Source of the DNA: Ricordea florida
Taxonomy: Eukaryota; Cnidaria; Anthozoa; Corallimorpharia; Ricordeidae
Direction: 5' to 3'
Assembly: GCA_949710005.1 (NCBI GenBank)
Contig: OX453282.1
Span: forward strand, 24,999,718-25,063,717
Length of the DNA: 64,000 nucleotides
Positions 30,878 through 45,000 of the stretch are shown here, piece by piece. The first letter of the stretch is position 1. Each line of letters begins with the position of its first letter. A model generated the notes under the pieces. It was not told where the DNA came from. It saw nothing but the letters and a program-made list of their open reading frames with translations, and ran no database searches. A program made the position numbers and the translations under genes.

Positions 30878-33800
30878 AAGCTTGGTCAATAAAGGATTTA
30901 TTGGATGAATTTTCCTTGCGGGACAAAGCCCTTATCCCGAGTGGGCAACCTAGCTCCATCTTGCCTGCTCGGGTAGCCAATCACAGCGCGAGATTCGATT
31001 CATCTTGCCCCTCACGGAGCTAGTCATGTAATAAACAGTGTTAAATCACAATTTAAACGCAATATACGGTGCTTTATGACATATATAACCCACGATACTG
31101 AGTGAAATCGCATATCAAACACGAGATATAGTGTTAACTCACATATCAAAACACGAAATAAAGTGCTAAATCGCATATCAAACACCGGACGCAGTGCTTC
31201 ATCGCATATTAAACACAAGATACAGTGCTTGCTCACTCATCAAACACGAGAGACTGTTTTATCACATATCAAACACGCGATACAGTGTTTCATCGCATAT
31301 CAAACGGTAGATCATGTGTACTATTGGATAACGCACCCTTGCCATGAGTTCCGAAGAAAAGTTCAAGCGAGTTATTTCATTTCTGATTTTGCAAGGTATT
31401 CGGAAATCGTCCGTATTTCTAGGCAAGATTTATAAGTGATTTTTTTCTGCCGAAGGATCTTTGCGCATAGGTGTAGCCATGAAGACCCACGCACTGAAGA
31501 TCTTCTTCTGTGCTTTTTTCAGATCCTTCTTGTGTTAACAGATGGAGTTAGCAATGGCCACCAGAATAATCTCCGTGATGCTGTCAAGAATGTAAAAAAC
31601 AGCTTCATTAACACATTTGTCATAGGGATTGGCTCAAACATCAATCAAAGAGAACTGGAAATGATTGCGACCGCGCCCACAAGAGATCACGTGTTCAGAG
31701 TGGCTGATATGAATAAGCTACAAACACTGCTGACCAAGATAAGCGAGTCATCTTGCCAGAGTAAGGCTTTAGGGTCTAGTCATGTGATATTTAAGGAGAG
31801 ATAGGGTTTTGAATGATATGGTACAAAAAGTCCTTTTATACAGAGTTGGACTAAAACTATCGGTTTTGAATAAATAATGATGCTAATAGATAGTAATGAC
31901 AAAGATATGCTTTCCGTTGATTTATCAGAGTTCAAGTGTAAGTCTGTGAAATGTGACTACAGCGAGTGGTCTCAGTGGTCCACGACATGCGGAAGTAATA
32001 TGAGGAGAAAGAGATCGCTGACCAAGGTGACCGAAGTTATGGTTGAACAACAGGGAGGTTGCTCAGGACTTCCTACAACATGTGACAAAGAGAAACTGGA
32101 AACCAAAAATTCGAAATGTAAGTTTTACCTTCTAAAATCTTTACACTAGCCTCTTTTGTGTCTGTGCGTGACTGTACTTTGAAAACAGCTCCAAGCAACT
32201 GATATGTCGTTGCTCTTTTTCGTTTCTTTCTTTCATTTGAGCAGTTTTCATTAGCAGTGTAGGGGGGAAAACAAATAACTTTGCATTATTTTACGTCACT
32301 TTTATGATGGCTTTCTATTGCGAATTTCCAACGAAAATTGATTAGCCTTTTTATCCATTGATTATTGGATGGATTGACTGGTTGAGTAATGGTTGACTGA
32401 GTGATTAGACCGCCTGATTACTTATTAATTTATTTCATCTCACTGAATGATTGACTGACTGAGTGGCTGACCGGATGATTGACTGATTATGTGAATGGTT
32501 GACAGACTGAGTATCTGATTGGATGATTAACTGACTTAGTGTCTAAATAAATGATTGTCTGACTGAGCGTGTGGACTGATGACTGAATAACTGACTGTAT
32601 AATTCACTGATGATAACGGACTTCGCATGCCTGACTAATTGTCTAACATGTTGACGGTCAGACTGACCTGCCAGTAAAACCACAAAATAAGTGATTCACT
32701 ATTTTCATAGTTGTTTCGAAATTGTGAATGACTTGAACTAAGGGGTTTTAGTAGCTGTTTGTCGAGTTCAATCGTCTATGTGTACGATCGTGGACAAACC
32801 GTTATGGGACAGTTTACCTCTTCTGTGTCTCTCTGTAGAATTTCAAAATAACCTACATTGTTCTTCCACAGAAAATTGCTAGAAAGATTTTTTCCCTGCG
32901 CCCGGTATACAATGTTGAGCTGTGAAAACTCCACAAAATGTTTCATATGAATTTAACTTCTGGTGATCAACATTGTTCAGGGGGAGGGAGAATCATTGCC
33001 CCTGCACCCCTCCCTGTACAATGTCTCACACGAATTTGACTTCTTCTGATCAACATTGTTCAACGGAAGGGGAGGGTGAATTAGTGCCCCTGCACTTCCC
33101 TGTACAGTGTTCCACATGTGTTTGACTTCTAGTAATCAATCTTGTTAAGGAGAGAGGGGAGGGTGAATCAGTGCCCCTGCACTCCCCTTTACAGTGTTTC
33201 ACATGTGTTCGACCTCTGGTGATCAACTTTGTGTAGGAGGGGGAGGGTAAGAGGGGGAGGGTAGGGGGGGAGAAATCAGAGATTTTGGTGTCTCAACAGA
33301 AATTTTGGAAACTGTCCCAAACGTTTTGTCCAAGATTGAAGGTAGTTCTGAAAGGAACTGCTGTTGACTTTGACTGACCTCTCGACAACGCGAGCAGAAG
33401 TATCATCAGTTATTGTGACATTATAGGTCCATGTAAGTACGTGACATGTTCTTGGAATTCTTGGGGAAGTTGGTCTGCAACATGTGGCAGGTTGACTCGA
33501 CAGCGCACAAGCAAAGCCACGCAACATGTTATCGACAGACCCAGCTGTAACGGACTCCAAACAACATGTCCGGCAACGAAAACCCAATCGAGCGTTGTAT
33601 CATGTGAGTTGATAGAGCGAATTTAAAGTGACTATAGCAAGACGAAAACCACTGCAGTGGCTACCAAACTGTCACCTATAATAATCAAACCTTTTTTAAG
33701 ATTTCTTTTGTTACGTTAATTTTTATTAAGGTTGTATAATTCAAACTGAAAGGCTGTTGAACGAGTCTGATAGTCATTTTAGGCGTGGAATATTCCCACA

Positions 33801-36800
33801 CTTTATTCAGCTAGGTGACGAGCACCTTACGTTACGAGACGGTCAAACATTTTAGATTCATTCATAATTTTTTGTCAAGGCCTTAAAATTGATATTTGTA
33901 TATTAATAATTCTAGACAGCTTTTGGTGCTAAGTATTCTTGCCAGTTTTACATCCAGCCATATCAGTAAGTTAAGTTACGATCAAACAATTCGAATTCAT
34001 CCATTCTTTTGTTGTGTTAAGATTAGCATAGCTTTGAAAAAGTCCCACTGAATAGTTTGTTTTTGCAAGGAAACTTCAACAAGTCCAGTCGTGCTCTTAA
34101 CGCGAATTATTCCCACGCATTTGATTTGTGATTATTAGGCGACAGATATTTATTCCATGTGTGTCCTTCCATTAAGGTTGTAAAGTTGAGATTGGCGTTA
34201 TAATGGATGAATCTGGTAGCGTAAGTGATAAAGACTTTGTCAAAGAAAAGGATTTTGTGGCGCAACTTGCTGACGGCTTTTCCAACTTTGGTTCTGATGG
34301 TGTACAAATGGGAGTGATAACATTCAGTACTAGAGCCAAACTTGACATTCCGCTCCGAAAGTATGCCAACAAAATGGATTTTATGAAGAAAGTGACAGCT
34401 ATCAAGCAAGAAGGTAATTCTAATCTATGGGTATAAAGCCGTTTTCAATTGACTGACTTATTTTGTGCCATGATAGGTGATTTGCTTTAGAACCCCACGC
34501 CACTTCCTCAACCAATCACAGGTAAAAATACATCCAATGATGACTTGGCCGCACGCGTTTTCCCGCGCTTTGAGCAAGCGGCAAGTATTTTCTATGAGTT
34601 CTGATTGGCTCACTTTAATGCATGCGTTTGTTTTGATTGGTCAGAGCAATCATTTAGAATAGGGATGTGACCCAGTCAATTGTAAGCCACTCTAGCAACA
34701 GGGTAATTGTTTTTTGAAGGTAAATGATTATTAATACAGTTAAAACGCTTCGTATCAAGAGAGACGTAGTGCACTTGACCCTGCTAACATGGTCTCTCTT
34801 TGTAATGACATTGTTTGATCATCGCAGTTATGTACACAACTTAAGCAGCTGTGAAATTAAATTTGTCTCTCTTTGTCTGCATCTAGGTGGATGGACATTT
34901 ACCGATCTCGCCTTAGGCCTCGCTAAATCGCAACTCTTCCAGAAACAAAATGGCGCACGACCTGGAGTGACGAAGGTAACTGCTCCTTCAGAGCGATTCT
35001 TATGCATTCAAATATAAGCTAGCAGAGTGCAACACTACAGTACTGTTCAGAAGCTCCTCAGAAGATGGTTATACTGCATGGTTTGATCCACAGATAAAAA
35101 AAGTTAGAGCCATACTGTCTTGTGGTAGTCACGTTTCGAAATTTGATAATAAATAATAACAATAATAAACCATTCTTTTTTTCCATAGATTCTTTTTATC
35201 ATTACTGATGGAGCGAGCAATAGTGGAATGGCGAAACTTGCGAATCGGGTCAAAGACCTGAGAGCAATGAAAGTGAACATTTTTTCTGTTGGTGTGGGAA
35301 ACAGGCTCAATAAGCGGGAGCTAAGGTTCATGGCGTCTGAACCAAAGAGCTCTCACACGTTTCACGTCAACAGCATGGGAGACTTGACAAATCTCCTTCA
35401 AACACTGGCTGATGCATCTTGTCAGAGTAAGAACAGATTAGACGCATACCCGCGTAAACTCGGGATTTTTTCGAAATTAACTCCTAGCTTTTCTTATTGG
35501 AGATAGACTTAACGCATGCGCATTAGGACCACACATGTGCATTAGGACCTCGACAACGATTTGTACTCTCAACGTAGAAACCAAAGCGCAACTCAAAGCT
35601 AATCTTTCAGGTCGAATATCAAGCTATCATCCTGTATTTGCGTAAGCGACATTCGTTGGACATTCTCTCGCTTTAACTTTTGTTTCTTGTCGTCTTTATA
35701 ATCGTGAGGATCACCATCAGGTATCTCAAAGACAGAGGCGTACTCGGGCATTTTTTTCTTTTAAACCCAAGAGGTCAAATGACGAATTTTCTTTTTTCCT
35801 TTTGCTGCTTCCTTTTTAAAAGAAAAATATTTAAATTGTAGTATCGCTACTTATTAACTAATACTTTCAATATGCATATAGGTATCGTTTTTATTGTTGT
35901 AAATAATGAGATTAAAAATATAATAATAATGATAATGACATTAAAAATATAATAATAATAATGGTAATTATAATGATGATGATAATGATAATGATAACAA
36001 TGATAGTAAATTAATAAGAACTACTTAATTTTGCCTAAAATTTCTGTTAAGCCCGGGCTTAATGGTTCAAAGGCAGCTACACCCCCTGTTGATAATGATG
36101 ATGTTGATGATGATGTTGATGATGATGATGGTGATGATGATAATGACGACGACGATGATGATGATGATAGTTATAATGATAATGATAATAATAACAATGA
36201 TAGTAAATTAACAGGAACAACTTAATTTTGCCTCCATTTTCTGTTATGCCCCGGGCTTAATGGTTCAAAGGCATCTACACCCTTGCTGTAAGAACTGAAT
36301 TGCCATCTTGCTAATCTCAGATAGATTTTACAGATGCCGTCTATGCGTCTTAAGGTATTGTTATTGATAATCTTTCGCTAGCCAATCAGAAACGAGAAAA
36401 GCACTTTGTTCTTGTGAAAATTTTATGAATTTATCAATTTAATATGAATTTCATAACCGTTTACAAGTATTGCACGTGTGACATTAAGTAACTTTTACGG
36501 GGCAATGTTAATTTAAAAACCAATCAATTGTTTTATGACACGTGACTATATCTCTTAGTGTTCAAGTGTAAGTCTGTGAAATGTGACTACAGCGAGTGGT
36601 CTCATTGGTCCACGACATGCGGAAGTAATATGAGGAGAAAGAGAACGCTGACCAAGGTGACCGAAGTTATGGTTGAACAACAGGGAGGTTGCTCAGGACT
36701 TCCTACAACATGTGACAAAGAGAAACTGGAAACCAAAAATTCTAATTGTAAGTTTTACCTTCTAAAATCTTTACACTTGGCTCTTTTGTGTCTGTGCGTT

Positions 36801-38997
36801 ACTGTACTTTGAAAACAGCTCCAAGTAACTTATATGTCGTTGCTCTATTTCGTTTCTGTCTTTCATTTGAGAGCAGTTTTCATGAGCAGTGTAGGGGGGA
36901 AAACAAATAACTTTGTAGTATTTTACGGCACTTTTATGTTGGCTTTCTATTGCGAATTTCCAACTAAAATTGATTTGTTTTCTTTTTATTAATCGATAAA
37001 TGGAGGATTGACTGGTTGACTAATGGATAGACTGAGTGATTTATGTTGTCTGACTGGATAATTTACTGACTGTGTGTCTGACTGAATGATTGACTGAGTA
37101 TCTAACTAGATGATTGACTGACTGACTATCTAAATGAACAATTAACTGACTGAGTATCTGACTGAATGATTGACGTACTTAGTTTCTAACTGGATAATTG
37201 ACTGACTGAGTATCTAAATAAATGATTGACTGACTGACTATTTAAATAAATGATTCACTGAGTACCTGACTGGATGATTAACTGACAAAATGTCTAACTG
37301 GATGATTGACTGACTGAGTGTCTAACTGGATGATTGACTGACTGACTGTCTAACTGGATGATTGACTGACTGAGTGTCTAACTGGATGATTGACTGGCTG
37401 AGTGTCTAACGGAATGATTGACTGAGTGCCTAACTGGATGATTGACTGACTGAGTGTCTAACTGGATGATTGATTGACTGACTGTCTAACTGGATGATTA
37501 ACTGAGTGTCTAACTGAATGATTGAGTGACTGACTGTCTGACTGGATGATTGACTGACTATTTAAGTGAATGGTTGACAGACTGAGTATCTGATTGGAAG
37601 ATTGACTGCGTTAGTATCTAAATGACTGATTGACTGACTGAGTGTCTAACTGGATGATTGACTGACTGAGTGTCTAACTGGATGATTGACTGACTGAGTG
37701 TCTAACTGAATGATTGACTGACTGAGGGTCTAACTGGATGATTGACTAACTGAGTGTCTAACTGAATGATTGACTGACTGAGTATCTGACTGGATGATTG
37801 ACTGACTATTTAAGTGAATGGTTGACAGACTGAGTATCTGATTGGAAGATTGACTGCGTTAGTATCTAAATGACTGATTGACTGACTGAGTGTCTGGATT
37901 AATGACCGAATAACTGACTGAATAATTCACTGATAACGGACTTCCCATGCCTGACCAATTGCCTAACATGTTGACAGTCAGACTGACCTGCCAGCAAAAC
38001 CAAAAAATAAGTGATTCACCGTTTTCATAGTTGTTGTGACCATGTGAATGGCTTAAACTGAGGCGTCTTAGTAGTTGTCTGTCGAGTTCAATCATCTTGG
38101 TGCACGATCGTGGACAAACTCTTATGGAACAGTTTACCTCTTCTGTGTCTCTCTGTAGAATTTCAAAATAGCCTCTATTGTTCTTCCACAAAAAATTGCT
38201 AGAAAGATTTTTTCCCTGGGCCCCGTATACAATGTTGATCTGCGAAAACTCCTCAAAATGTTTCATATGAATTTAACTTCTGATGATCAACATTGTTCAG
38301 TTGGGAGGGGAGGGTGAATCATTGCCCCTGCACCCCTCCCTGTACAATGTTTCACACGAGTTTGACTTCTGGTGATCAACATTGTTCAAGGGGAGGGGAG
38401 GGTAAATCGGTGCCCCTGCACCCCTCCCTGTACAGTGTTTAACATGTGTTTGACTTCCAGTGATCAACAGTAGGTGAAGCACCTACGGCTCTTTCATACT
38501 TGACAAATAAACCCTGCACTGCATACAACTTGAGAAGGAGTAATAACATAATCGTCCCGTGTTTTCCCTCGCAATTTCTAAAAACCTCTATTAGCTATAG
38601 AGGCGCTATTCTTTGGAACGCTGTCTCGAGTCATTTTACAGACCAGTTTACTGTTTTCTATCGCAAAGTGAAAAAAGACTCTTATTTTAAGGAACTTGAT
38701 TTTAGCGCACAGTCGGTCCAGTCGCTGCCCAGGCACTACCAAGATTTTAAATGCTTTTAACTATAGTCAATTTATTTAGAGGTAACTAATGTAAATTCAT
38801 TTTACCTTTTGGTTAAAATCTTACTGTATACTTTTAGAGTCTTAATTGTAGTTGTATTTGTAAGTGATGTTATTCTTATTTGTATACAGTTTTATCCATT
38901 TGTAATCATTTTTACACGACCCCACAAGCTTTGAGCTTTTAACCACATCGTGTTTAAATAAAGGATATGTATGTATGTGTGTATGTATCTATGTATG

Positions 38998-39028
<31 letters not shown>

Positions 39029-42000
39029 CATTGTTAAGGGGAGAAGGGAGGGATCATTGCCCCTGCACCCCTCAATGTACTTGTTTCACACGAGTTTGAC
39101 TTCTTCTGAGCAACATTGTTCAACGGGTGGGGAGGTTGAATCAGTGCCCCTGCACTCCCCTGTATAGTGTTTCACATGTGTTTGACTTCTCGTGATCAAC
39201 TTTGTGTAGGAGGGGGAGGGTAGGAGAGGAAGGGTAGGGGGGGGGGGGAGGAATCAGAGATTTTGGTGTTTCAGCAGAAACTTTGGAAACTGTCCCAAAC
39301 GTTTTGTCCAAAGAAAGGAAATGTTGTTGACTTTGACTGACCTCTCGACAACACGAGCAGAAGTATCAGTTGTTGTGACATTTTAGGTCCATGTAAGTAC
39401 GTGTCATGTTCTTGGAATTCTTGGGGAAGTTGGTCTGCAACGTGTGGCAGGTTGACTCGACAGCGCACAAGCAAAGCCACGCAACACGTCATCAACAGAC
39501 CCAGCTGTAACGGACTCCAAACAACATGTCCGGCAACGGAAACCCAATCGAGCATTGTATCATGTGAGTTGATAGAGCGAATTTGAAGGGACTATGGCAA
39601 GCCCAAAACCACTGCAGTGGCTATCAAACGGTCACCTATAATAATCAAACATTTTTATAAGTCACGTTCCTTGTTGATTTTTATCAAGGTTGTATAATTC
39701 AAACTGAAAGGCTGTTGAACGAATCTGATAGTCATTTTAGGCGTGGAATATTCCCACACTTTATTCAGCTAGGTGACGAGCACCTTACGTTACGAGACGG
39801 TCAAAAATTTTAGATTTATTCATAATTTTTTTGTCAAGGCCTTAAAATTGACATTTGTATATTTAATAATTCCAGACAGCTTTTGGCGCAAAAAATTTGA
39901 ACAAGTCTAGTCCAGAAAATGTTTTAGCGCCAAGTATTCTTGCCAGTTTTACATCCAGCCATATCAGTAAGTTAAGTTACGATCAAACAATTCGAATTCA
40001 TCCATTCTTTTGTTGTGTTAAGATTAGCATAGCTTTGAAAAAGTCCCAATAGTTTGTTTTTTGCAACGAAACTTCAACAAGTCCAGTCGTGCTCTTAATG
40101 CGAATTATTCCGACGCATTTGATTTGTGATTATTAGGCGACAGATATTTATTCCATGTGTTTCTTTCCATTAAGGTTGTAAAGTTGAGATTGGCGTTATA
40201 ATGGATGAATCTGGTAGCGTAAGTGATAAAGACTTTGTCAAAGAAAAGGATTTTGTGGCGCAACTTGCTGGTGGTTTTTCCAACTTTGGTCCGGATGGTG
40301 TACAGATGGGAGTGATAACATTCAGTACTAGAGCCAAACTTGACATTCCGCTCCGAAAGTATGCCAACAAAATGGATTTTATGAAGGATGTGACAACTAT
40401 CAAGCAAGAAGGTAACTCTAATCTATGGTTGTAAGGCCGTTTTCAATTGACTGACGAATTCTGTTCCATGATAGGTGATTGGCTTGAGAACCTCACGCCA
40501 CTTCCTCAACCAATCAGAGGTAAACGGCCGCACGCGTTTTCCCGCGCTTTGAGCAAGCAGCAAGTATTTACTATGAGTTCTGATTGGCTCACTTTAATGC
40601 GTGCGTCTGTTGTGATTGGTCAGTGCAATCAATTAGAATAGGGAATTATAATAAATTAAATTAAATAAATTAAAATTAGAATAGTCAATTGTAAGCCACT
40701 CTAGCAACAGGGAAATTGTCTTTGAAGGTAAATAATTATTACTACAGTTGAAACGCTTCTTATCAAAAGAGTCGTAGTGCTGTTGACCTTGTCAACATGG
40801 TCTCTCTTTGTAATGACATTGATTGACCATCGCAGTTATGTACACAACTTAAGCAGCTGTGAAATTAAATTTGTCTCTCTTTGTCTGCATCTAGTTGGAT
40901 GGACATATACCGATCTCGCCTTAGGCCTCGCTAAATCGCAACTCTTCCTGAAACAAAATGGCGCACGACCTGGAGTGACGAAGGTAACTGCTCCTTCAGA
41001 GCGATTCTTATGCATTCAAATATAAGCTAGCAGAGTGCAACACTACAGTGCTGTTCAGAAGCTCTTCAAAAGATGATTATACTACATGGCTTGATCCACA
41101 AATGAAAAAGTTAAAACCACAAACAGTACCACAGTACAGTACTGTTCAGTAGCTTTACCAAGAATGGTTACACTGCATGGTTTGATCCACAGATGAAAAA
41201 GTTAGAACAACACTATATAGTAAAACAAACAGTACCACAGTACAATACTGTTCAGTAGCTTTACAAAGAATAATCACACTGCATGGTTTGATACGCAGAT
41301 TGGAAAGTTAGAACCACCACACTGTTTTGTAGTAGTCAACAATAAGCCATTCTTTTTTTCCCACAGATTCTGTTTATCATTACTGATGGAGCGAGCAATA
41401 GTAAAATGGCGAAACTTGAAAAGTCGATCAAAGACCTGAGAGCAATGAAAGTGAACATTTTTTCTGTTGGTGTGGGAAACAGGCTCAATATACGAGAGCT
41501 AAGGTTCATGGCGTCTGAACCAAAGAGCTCTCACACGTTTCACGTCAACAGCATGGGAGACTTGACAAATCTCCTTCAAACACTGGCTGATGCATCTTGT
41601 CAGAGTAAGAACAGATTAGACGCATACCCGCGTAAACTCGGGATTCCTTCAAAATAAACTCCTAGCTTTTCTTACTGGAGTCCCAGTGAATCTCCGACTT
41701 AATGCATGCGCATTAGGATCATACATGCACGTTAGGACCTCGGCGACGATTTGTACTCTCAACATAGAAACCAAATCGCAACTCAAAGCTAATCTTTCAC
41801 GTCGAATATCAATTTATCATCCTGTATTTGCGGAAGTGACATTATATGGACATTGTCTCTTTTTAACTTTTATTTTTTGTCGTGAGGATCACCATCAGGT
41901 ATCTCAAAGACATGGGCGTACTCGGGCATTTTTTTCTTTTAAACCCAAGAGGTCAAATGATGAATTTTCTGTTTTCCTTTTGCTGCTTCCTTTTTAAAAG

Positions 42001-45000
42001 AAAAAAATTAAATTGTAGTATCGCTACTGTATTAACTAATACTTTTAATATGCATATAGGTATCATTTTTATTCTTGAAAATAATGAGATTAAAAACATA
42101 ATAATAATGATAATGACATTAAAAATATAATAATAATGATGGTAATGATAATGATGATGATGACAATTATAATGATAACAACGATAGTAAATTAATAAGA
42201 ACAGCTTAATTTTGCCTAAAATTTCTGTTAAGCCCGGGCTTAATGGTTCAAAGGCAGCTACAGCCCTGTTGTAAGAATTGAATTGCCATCTTGCTAATCT
42301 CAGATAGATTTTACAGATGCCGTCTATGCGTCTTTAGGTATTGTTATTGATAATGCTTCGCTAGCCAATCAGAAATGAGAAAAGCGCTTCGTTCTTGTAA
42401 AAGTTTTATGAATTTATCAATAACGTGTGACATTAAGTAACTTTTACGGGGCAATGTTAATTTAAAAACCAATCAATTGTTTTATTGACACGTGACTATA
42501 TCTCTTAGTGTTCAAGTGTAAGTCTGTGAAATGTGACTACAGCGAGTGGTCTCATTGGTCCACGACATGCGGAAGTAATATGAAGAGAAAGAGAACGCTG
42601 ACCAAGGTGACCGAAGTTATGGTTGAACAACAGGGAGGTTGCTCAGGACTTCCTACAACATGTGACAAAGACAAACTGGAAACTAAGAATGTGCTATGTA
42701 AGTATCACGTGATATACGGGTGCACAAGACGCTTGATACACAATCGATTTCATTCATTTAACAACATTAGTGTCAGTGCATTTTTAAACCCAATCTGTTG
42801 CACTGTTCTAAAAAGGTCCGTGCAAGTATGTCACGTGTTCATGGAACACGTGGAGCAGTTGGTCAGCAACCTGTGGCCAGGTCACACGACAGAGGATAAG
42901 TAAAGTTACTGAGCACGTGATTGACAAACCAAGCTGCGATGGATTGCAAACTTCTTGTCCAAAACCAGAAATAAAGAAAAGAAGGATCAATATCAGTTTC
43001 TGGGCAACTGTGCACCTACCCCTCCCCTAATCCAACAAGTTATAATGAGTTAAAAAGTTAGCGTCAATGTTGGTTTAGGGGAGGGGTAGGTGCACGGTTG
43101 CCCAGAAACTGATATTGATCCGAAAAGAACAATTAACTGTGAGTAAAGATATGAATTTTATGTCACTTAGTTTTAACACGTGGTTCTAACTTTTTCATCT
43201 GTTGATCAAACCATGCAGCGTGACCACTCTTTGTAAAGCTACTGAATAGTACTGTACTGTGGTACTGTTTGTTTTACTATACAGTGTGGTTCTAGCTTTT
43301 TTATCTCTAGATCAAATCATGCAGTCTGATCATTTTTTGCAAAGTTACTGAACAGTACTGTACTGTGGTACTGTTTGTTTTACTATACAGTGTGGTTCTA
43401 CCTTTTTCATCTCTGGATCAAATCATGCAGTGTGATCATTTTTTGCAAGGCTACTGAACATTACTATACTGTGGTCCTTGCAGGTCCTTGTAAAGCTGTC
43501 AAATGTACTTGGAGGCCCTGGTCTGACTGGTCAGCTACATGTGGATACGCAGAACGAACACGAACCATTTCATCCACCCAGATTGTCGTCCAGCAACAGG
43601 ATTGCTCCGGCTTACCACAGACCTGCAGTCAGCCGCCCCAGAAAGAGAGCAGGAAGACCATGTGTGCTTGCCCAACTGTTACATGTTCCTGGAATCAATG
43701 GAGCGAATGGTCGGCCTCCTGTGGCAAGGCCACTAGGAAGAGGACAATCCAGACTATCAAGGTGTGTTTGTTGTTTTTAAGCCATAGTATAAATGTGATA
43801 TATATAAGCCTGTTTATTGAAAACTCATTCCAGCAGTATAGTATACACAATATAAAGCTGAATTACTGAGCTGTGTACGATATCATATATTATTATAAAT
43901 ACTCAGGTGATCATACAAAATCGCGCGATCTGATTGGTTCGCTATCTCGGATTATCAGTCGATAATCACCTTGATGAACAAAATGGCTGCCAGTCGGTCG
44001 CGCGTTTTTGATGAAACAAACATTTTTCGCGTTGTACAATGCTTTTTCTTTTCTTTTTTTGAAATAATCACCTGTGTATTTATACTAAAACAATTGTTCG
44101 CCTCAGGCTCGGTGAATATTGGTGAATAGTCACCTCGACTTCGTCTCGATGAATATTCACCGATAATCACTTCGCCTTCGGCAAATAATTGTTAAATACT
44201 AGGATATAAATACAATAAATACTAGGATAAATCACCAAAACTATATTATGAATATATCAGTACAAGCCACTAGATGTATTTATAAGTGACAAACTCTTGC
44301 GTGCGCTTACTCCTACAAGAAGGACGCGTAGTGCGACTAACACCAGATCTGAGATTGTAATTGTGTGCAAACTCCTCCCGATTGGGGAGCATAAGGTGCA
44401 AAGAGTGGTTCTCACTCCAGAGTCTATTGATATAAACCTGGCATAGATGAGCGCGCCTCTAGCTAAGTGTTGTTATGTTGAGTGCATTTTATAATTGTAA
44501 TTTATTAAAAGAAAAATGATGCGCATAGCCCTCTTTTGAATACTCTCTGTCTAATAGGATAGAAAATCTTGTATATTTTGCCACAAGGGGACAGGGTATT
44601 CAAGAATAGGACGGACAACGGTTGCACCAATCTTTGCTAGGGAAGCTGGACTTGCACCACATTGTTTAAGGACCCTTAAAGACTGGGACACAAACTACAC
44701 TATTTCATTATTTAAAGAACAAACGGGACTACATCTTTGTATTGTACTATGGTGATGCTTCTTTCACACCACAGCTGTTCTAACGTTTTCATCTGTGGAT
44801 CAAACCATGCAGTGTGACAATTCTATGTAAAGTTACAAAACAGTACTATAATGTAGTGCTGTTATTTTACTATAAAGTAAACCCATAGTCGTAATCGTTT
44901 CCAAGAAAGCTGACTGTTCTCCATTGTAAGGAATAGTCTCCAAATGTGAGCTAACATTCCGTTCTCTGTTGCAGACCACTGTTCAACAGTTGAGTTGTGA

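Noticed and set aside
31024..31330. Regularly spaced CACATATCAAACACGAGATA-like repeats, checked as a possible CRISPR array
   Set aside because: Spacing of about 35 bases, degenerate units and no unique spacers; a eukaryotic minisatellite.
43028..43030. True end of the coadhesin-like gene at the stop in exon 23
   Set aside because: The stop lies inside a transposon insert; downstream exons 24-31 keep perfect phase and TSP1 coding, so the gene extends further.
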